NCBI RefSeq assembly: GCF_021403115.1
Contig: NZ_JAJSSH010000001.1
Location: forward strand, 434,001-498,000
DNA: 64,000 bases
Source: Sphingobium sufflavum
GTDB lineage: Bacteria > Pseudomonadota > Alphaproteobacteria > Sphingomonadales > Sphingomonadaceae
Direction of reading: 5' to 3'
In this document: positions 60,085 through 64,000 of the stretch, one piece after another
How positions within the stretch are numbered: position 1 is the first letter of the stretch
Layout: every line of letters begins with the position of its first letter
Made by a program: the position numbers and the translations under genes
The notes under the pieces: model-generated
Databases searched by the model: none
Seen by the model: only the letters and a program-made list of their open reading frames with translations
What the model was told of the DNA's origin: nothing

Positions 60085-62115
60085 TCACGCCTCCACCGGC
60101 TCACCCTTCTCTATGGCAATCGGGATGCCGGAATAGAGCACCATGCCCGTCATCGCATCCACCGATTGCACGCTGGTCAGCAGGTTCACGTTCGCGCCTT
60201 CATGGCCATGCGGGATGGACGCGACGCCGGGCCGGATCGTGTCGGTCACATTCGCGATCAGGATGATTGCGCCGCTATCCGTCGTCACGCGCACCCGGTC
60301 GCCATGGGCGATGCCGTGCGCGGCGGCGTCGCGCGGATGCAGGATGATGTCCGCCGGACTGCCGAGGAAGGAGAGTGAGGCGTTGAGCTTTCGCCGCTGC
60401 CGACGGGGAATGAAGCTCAGCGGCGGTGGCCCGCCTCGCGCCTCGTCGGCCGCACGGGTCCGCGCCCACAGCGCCACCAGCGGTTGCGGGGCGACGATCC
60501 ACCCGCCGATCCGCTCGATATGCCGGTCGACCCATGCGGCGGGAAACTCCAGCGGCCGGGATATTGTGCCCGCCGCCTTCAATGCCTCGAAGGTGCAGCG
60601 CGCGCCTGCCATCTGTCGCGCCAGCATGGCGTCATCCGCCCCCGCAACCCGGTCGCTTTCGGGCAGGTCGGCGGGCGTCTCCAGCCCCATGCGCGTCATG
60701 AGCTGCGACAGGATCCACCAGGCCGATCGCCGCTCGCCCATCGGCGGCACCACGGCGGGTGAATAGAGCATCGACAGGCTGCCGCACAGCGTATCCCACA
60801 GTGAAATATCGGGCCGTTCCGTCTGGTCCTTCGTCGGCAGGACATGCGTGGACAGGGCCGTCGTCTCATTCTCGACCACTTCGAACGTGACGAAGCTGTC
60901 GAGTTTCCGAAGGGCGGGGACCAGCACATTGGCGTCGGGAAAGGAACGGACGAGGCTGCCGCCGAGATTGATGAGCGCCCGGATATTGCCGGCCTCTATC
61001 TCCCCCGCCAGCGCGGCGCAGGGCCAGTCGCCGATCAGGCCGTTCACCTCCGGCATGGTGGGCGCGCCGGGTGTGAAGGGATTGTCCATGCGCGGCAGTT
61101 CGAAACTGTCGAATTGCGTGATGAAGCCGGGGTGGAACCACACGCCGCCCTTGCGGTTCATGCGCCCGGTCAGGATGTTGAGCAGCCATGCGAACCACTG
61201 CGTCACATTGGCGCCCTCTGACATGGTGACGCCTGTGCCGGTTTCCACGGTGACGCCGCCAAAGCGCATCACCGCATCCAGCAGGTCGGCAAGTTCCTCT
61301 TCGTCCACGCCCGCGACACGGGCCGCGGTGGCGCGGTCATAACCCGCCAGTGCCGCGCGCAGGGTGTCCAGACCCTGGACGGGCTGCGCGGCGAACAGCG
61401 GGCCGGCGTCGATCACCTCCCGCACCAGCCAGGCCAGGATGGCGTAATCCTTGCCGGGCAGCGGCGCGATGTGCCGGGTGGAATAGGCGGCGGTCTCGGT
61501 GCGGAGCGGGTCGATTGTCCACAGTTCGCCGCGCCCGGCGATGGCCCTGATCCAGGTCGGCGGGCTGAACATGCCGGTGTTGTGGCCGTGGCTGACCATC
61601 GGATTGACGCCGACATACAGGAGCATCTCCACCGCCTCATTGTCGGTCTTGCCGGACAGGCCCGGAAAGCCGCCGACGAGGCTGCTGACCAGCACCTTGG
61701 CGGTGCCGTCGATCGTCAGCGGCGAGAATTTGGGCGGGTAGCCCAGCGCGCGATGAAAGGACTCGGCCATGCGAAAACCGGCCGCATCCATGCCCAGCCC
61801 GCTGCCAAAGTAGAATCCTATCGCGTTGGGACCATGGTCGTCGATTATGGCGCGCAGCCGTACGGCCAGATCGTCGAGGACGGCATCCCAGTCCATCGTC
61901 ACGCGGTCATCGCCCCGCATCATCCATGGCGCCGATATGGCCCGGTCATGATGATGCAGCCGACCGACCGCCCGGCCCTTGGGACAGGTATATCCCTTGC
62001 TCAGGTCATGCGCGAAGTCGCCCTTGACCTGCACGATCCGGTCGCCCTCGGTGGCGACGGCGATGCCGCACTGGTTGGTGCAGATGCGGCAATGGGTGCG
62101 CGTAATATGGGGCAT
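60085..62115 (-). CDS. Molybdopterin-dependent oxidoreductase, DMSO reductase family
   Basis: 676-residue enzyme binding bis-MGD. The N-terminal [4Fe-4S] motif has Cys9, Cys12, Cys16 and Cys44 (HCRICTNQCG, then YTCPKGRA). Next come the molybdopterin domains (VGVNPMVSHGHNTG, LWTIDPLRTETA) and a C-terminal cofactor-binding barrel (DIILHPRDAAAHGIAHGDRVRV). There is no signal peptide, so it is probably cytoplasmic. No electron-transfer subunit is adjacent. The substrate is unknown. ATG 62115 is chosen since it starts the family's PHITRTHCRIC; 20 further codons upstream overlap the operator. Confidence 0.87.
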   Translation of the reverse strand: MPHITRTHCRICTNQCGIAVATEGDRIVQVKGDFAHDLSKGYTCPKGRAVGRLHHHDRAISAPWMMRGDDRVTMDWDAVLDDLAVRLRAIIDDHGPNAIGFYFGSGLGMDAAGFRMAESFHRALGYPPKFSPLTIDGTAKVLVSSLVGGFPGLSGKTDNEAVEMLLYVGVNPMVSHGHNTGMFSPPTWIRAIAGRGELWTIDPLRTETAAYSTRHIAPLPGKDYAILAWLVREVIDAGPLFAAQPVQGLDTLRAALAGYDRATAARVAGVDEEELADLLDAVMRFGGVTVETGTGVTMSEGANVTQWFAWLLNILTGRMNRKGGVWFHPGFITQFDSFELPRMDNPFTPGAPTMPEVNGLIGDWPCAALAGEIEAGNIRALINLGGSLVRSFPDANVLVPALRKLDSFVTFEVVENETTALSTHVLPTKDQTERPDISLWDTLCGSLSMLYSPAVVPPMGERRSAWWILSQLMTRMGLETPADLPESDRVAGADDAMLARQMAGARCTFEALKAAGTISRPLEFPAAWVDRHIERIGGWIVAPQPLVALWARTRAADEARGGPPPLSFIPRRQRRKLNASLSFLGSPADIILHPRDAAAHGIAHGDRVRVTTDSGAIILIANVTDTIRPGVASIPHGHEGANVNLLTSVQSVDAMTGMVLYSGIPIAIEKGEPVEA

Positions 62116-62157
62116 CTCTCTCCCTCGGTCGTCGTCTCTTTGCGGGCAGGCTATCAT

Positions 62158-62198
62158 AAGTGAGCGGTTGCTCAATATAAAAGAGCAGTGGCTTACTT
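62158..62198. promoter_or_regulatory. Large dyad operator between the molybdoenzyme and tetR genes
   Basis: AAGTGAGCGGTTGCTC (62158-62173) and GAGCAGTGGCTTACTT (62183-62198) are inverted copies matching at 12 of 16 bases, around a 9-base AT-rich centre. The dyad sits in the divergent intergenic region and is a good candidate for the adjacent TetR repressor's binding site, controlling both genes. Confidence 0.6.
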
Positions 62199-62231
62199 GT
62201 TCGGGGCGGAATCGCGCGATAGGGATGGCGG

Positions 62232-62804
62232 ATGGCCATTGCAGAGCTGAAACCGGAGGATCGGCGGCGCGATCCTGTCCGCACCCGCGCCCGCATCCTC
62301 GCCGCCGCCGTCGAGGTTTTTGGAAGGCTCAGCTACGCGCAGGCCGGTCTGCGCGATATTTCCGCCCGCGCGGGCGTGGCGTCATCGCTGCCCGTCCGAT
62401 ATTTCGGGACCAAGGCCGCGCTGTTCGAAGCCGCGCTGGTTGAGACTGTCCGCACCAATTCGGTCTTCACCTGGCAGAAGGCGAATTTCGGCGAGACGAT
62501 GATGCGGCTCATCCACGACGACAGCAATGTTCGGATCACCGCCATGCTGATGTCCGCGCTGGCCGACCCTGAATCGCGCGATGTCGCGGTGCGGGTCTGG
62601 CAGGAACATATGATCGCTCCGCTCGCACAATGGCTTGGCCCACCGGACGCGGACGGGCGCGCGAATACGCTGTTTGCCCTGATGTCCGGGCTGACCTTTC
62701 AGGTCCACGGACTGGCCGCAGGCAATATCTCGCCCGCCTCGGCAAGATGGGCTGCACAGGCGATGCAGGAGATTGTGGACGGAGGCGGGAACAGCGCGGC
62801 GTAG
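62232..62804 (+). CDS. TetR-family transcriptional regulator
   Basis: 190 residues. The N-terminal helix-turn-helix is RARILAAAVEVFGRLSYAQAG followed by RDISARAGVASSLPVRYFGTKAALFEAAL (quoted as two pieces of one domain). The C-terminal ligand domain is helical and unspecific. It is divergent from the molybdoenzyme gene with a shared dyad between, so it most likely represses that gene and itself and responds to an unknown substrate. Confidence 0.88.
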   Translation: MAIAELKPEDRRRDPVRTRARILAAAVEVFGRLSYAQAGLRDISARAGVASSLPVRYFGTKAALFEAALVETVRTNSVFTWQKANFGETMMRLIHDDSNVRITAMLMSALADPESRDVAVRVWQEHMIAPLAQWLGPPDADGRANTLFALMSGLTFQVHGLAAGNISPASARWAAQAMQEIVDGGGNSAA

Positions 62805-62948
62805 CGGACCGGACACCGGGCTTTCTGCTTCAGGAACCGGGCGGTTGCCCCGGTCCCCGGTCCCCAGGTCCGGGTCGGTCGCTTCCTCCATCCTTACCGT
62901 GCAGTCTGGCCGATTGGTGGCGCGATCTGTCCACCTGCCGGCCCTCCG

Positions 62949-63989
62949 TCAACACCAGCGCGCCCATTCGCCATGGGGGTGGACGACGGCCAGCCGCCGA
63001 TCCCCACGGCTTTGCCAGTCCCACAGGCGCAGCTCAAACTGCCCGGCCGCTTCGCTCAGCTCCATCCGCAGCCAATGGAACGGGGCGTGCGCGGTTGCGG
63101 TGGCGGCATGGGCGTGCATCGTCGCAAGGATGGCGGCCTGCTCGGCCGCCGGAATATATTGCCACACGATGGAATGGAAAACGACCGTGGCTGTACCGTC
63201 CCTGGGGACCGCTCCGGCAACCCACTGCGCCGCCTGACAGGCGTCGACGTCGACGGGCGATGCCTGCGCCAGCGCGATCGCCGCCCGCAGCCGTTCCATG
63301 CGTTCATGCTGCTCCGCCCAGCAGTAGGACAGCAGGCGAACGGCGTCGTCCGGTCGGCGCAGATCGACGGGTCGCCGGTCGCAGGCATAGCGTTCGATGA
63401 CGGTCAGCGCCGCCGCCAGCGACGGCGCATGGCCGTCCCAGCGGCAGGGCAGGACCACGGGACTCAGCGGGTCGCCCCATGTCGCCCCGCCAATATCATA
63501 GCGGAACCGATCCCACAGGCTGTTGAGTCCGGCGCTCGCGCCCAGCTCGAAGCAGCGCAGGGGCAGGCCCGTCTCCTGCCCGATGGTCAGGAAACCGCCC
63601 AGCATACAGGCCGACCGGCGCACTTCATTGGTTTGCGGCTCATGGGTCAGCATCGCTGCGACCGCGTCGGCTGAGGCGGCGAGGGCTGCCTGTGCGGCCG
63701 CCCATGCCCTGTCGGGGTTATGGCCCTTCGACGGATATTGTGCCGCAAGGGCCGGCGCGCGTCCGTCCAGCACCAGATAGTGCAGCGCCGCCAGCAATCG
63801 GAGCGCAACCGCGTCGCGGACCAGATCGGCAACCGCAACCCCGTTCCAGGGCGTCAGCAGCCCGGCCACGATGCCCCCGGCTTCCACATCGGCGACAGCA
63901 TGGCGGAGGATGGCGGCGCTGAAGGGCGCGCCCAGGTCCGCACAGGCCTGTGCCTGCAAATGAATGGCCTTCGCCAGATGTTCGCCCAC
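62949..63989 (-). CDS. DUF2332 family protein
   Basis: 346 residues starting with GTG at 63989, with AGGAGG right at the window's end. The central LRCFELGASAGLNSLWDRFRYD resembles a SAM-dependent methyltransferase motif I and is the hallmark of DUF2332; TVVFHSIVWQYIP and HWLRMELSE follow. No substrate is known for the family. Neighbours to the right are outside the window. The 144 bases between its stop and tetR carry no gene. Confidence 0.8.
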   Translation of the reverse strand: MGEHLAKAIHLQAQACADLGAPFSAAILRHAVADVEAGGIVAGLLTPWNGVAVADLVRDAVALRLLAALHYLVLDGRAPALAAQYPSKGHNPDRAWAAAQAALAASADAVAAMLTHEPQTNEVRRSACMLGGFLTIGQETGLPLRCFELGASAGLNSLWDRFRYDIGGATWGDPLSPVVLPCRWDGHAPSLAAALTVIERYACDRRPVDLRRPDDAVRLLSYCWAEQHERMERLRAAIALAQASPVDVDACQAAQWVAGAVPRDGTATVVFHSIVWQYIPAAEQAAILATMHAHAATATAHAPFHWLRMELSEAAGQFELRLWDWQSRGDRRLAVVHPHGEWARWC

Positions 63990-64000
63990 GCTCGCCTCCT

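Noticed and set aside
1..64000. CRISPR arrays, rRNA, tRNA genes and replication origin
   Set aside because: No regularly spaced direct repeats of CRISPR size, no rRNA-like sequence and no recognisable tRNA were seen by eye. A tRNAscan or covariance search was not possible.

Overview
The window reads as chromosomal DNA of a GC-rich alphaproteobacterium, most likely a sphingomonad (Sphingobium, Novosphingobium or Sphingomonas type). The reasons are the pairing of TonB-dependent receptors with catabolic operons, long runs of catabolic genes joined by 4-base start/stop overlaps, and the enzyme families present. No rRNA, tRNA or CRISPR array was seen. The species is an inference; no marker gene is present.

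Positions 1 to about 8190 form an accessory segment, visibly less GC-biased and gene-poor. It holds a lactate/malate dehydrogenase cut by the window edge, a lone receiver protein overlapping a GNAT acetyltransferase, a small cytochrome c, a decayed IS5-type transposase, a SulP anion transporter, a vapBC toxin-antitoxin pair with a palindromic operator, a short tyrosine recombinase, a frameshifted conserved gene and a secreted hypothetical protein. The segment ends abruptly in the 3' remnant of a TonB receptor (about 8182-8457), which looks like a recombination or insertion junction.

From 8.5 to 12 kb there is a likely Fur-regulated hypothetical gene with ferredoxin-NADP reductase, three small membrane or secreted unknowns, and a 144-base inverted-repeat element. 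From 12 to 26 kb lies an organosulfur locus. On the minus strand are a TonB receptor, an SsuD-like monooxygenase, a SoxC-like sulfite dehydrogenase with its cytochrome, and a nitroreductase. Divergently there are an aldo/keto reductase, a TauD-like dioxygenase, an SsuACB transporter and a DmoA/NtaA-type flavin monooxygenase. Together they would import sulfonates or other organosulfur compounds, release sulfite and aldehyde, oxidise the sulfite and reduce the aldehyde.

From 26 to 28.7 kb there are an exonuclease, a 1-Cys peroxiredoxin, a CmcJ/NvfI-family protein and a thioredoxin-like protein. From 28.8 to 37 kb a minus-strand heavy-metal RND efflux operon carries its own two-component system.

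From 37 to 56.8 kb there is a large catabolic cluster: acyl-CoA ligase, TonB receptor, P450, AraC regulator, aldehyde dehydrogenase, GFA protein, SDR, zinc alcohol dehydrogenase, 3-hydroxyacyl-CoA dehydrogenase-like SDR, acyl-CoA dehydrogenase, APH-like kinase, two crotonases and a thiolase. A second AraC paralogue and a second kinase/acyl-CoA dehydrogenase pair follow. The likely logic is uptake, oxygenation, oxidation to an acid, CoA activation and beta-oxidation. The two kinase/dehydrogenase pairs suggest phosphorylation-dependent removal of a hydroxyl group, as in ACAD10/11 and LvaAC. The substrate is unknown. The window ends with an arabinofuranosidase/aldose epimerase pair, a molybdopterin oxidoreductase divergent from a TetR regulator across a large dyad, and a DUF2332 gene.

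A side theme is short tandem repeats (14, 15, 15 and 18 bp units) in or beside genes between 13 and 37 kb, and two copies of a REP-like palindrome.
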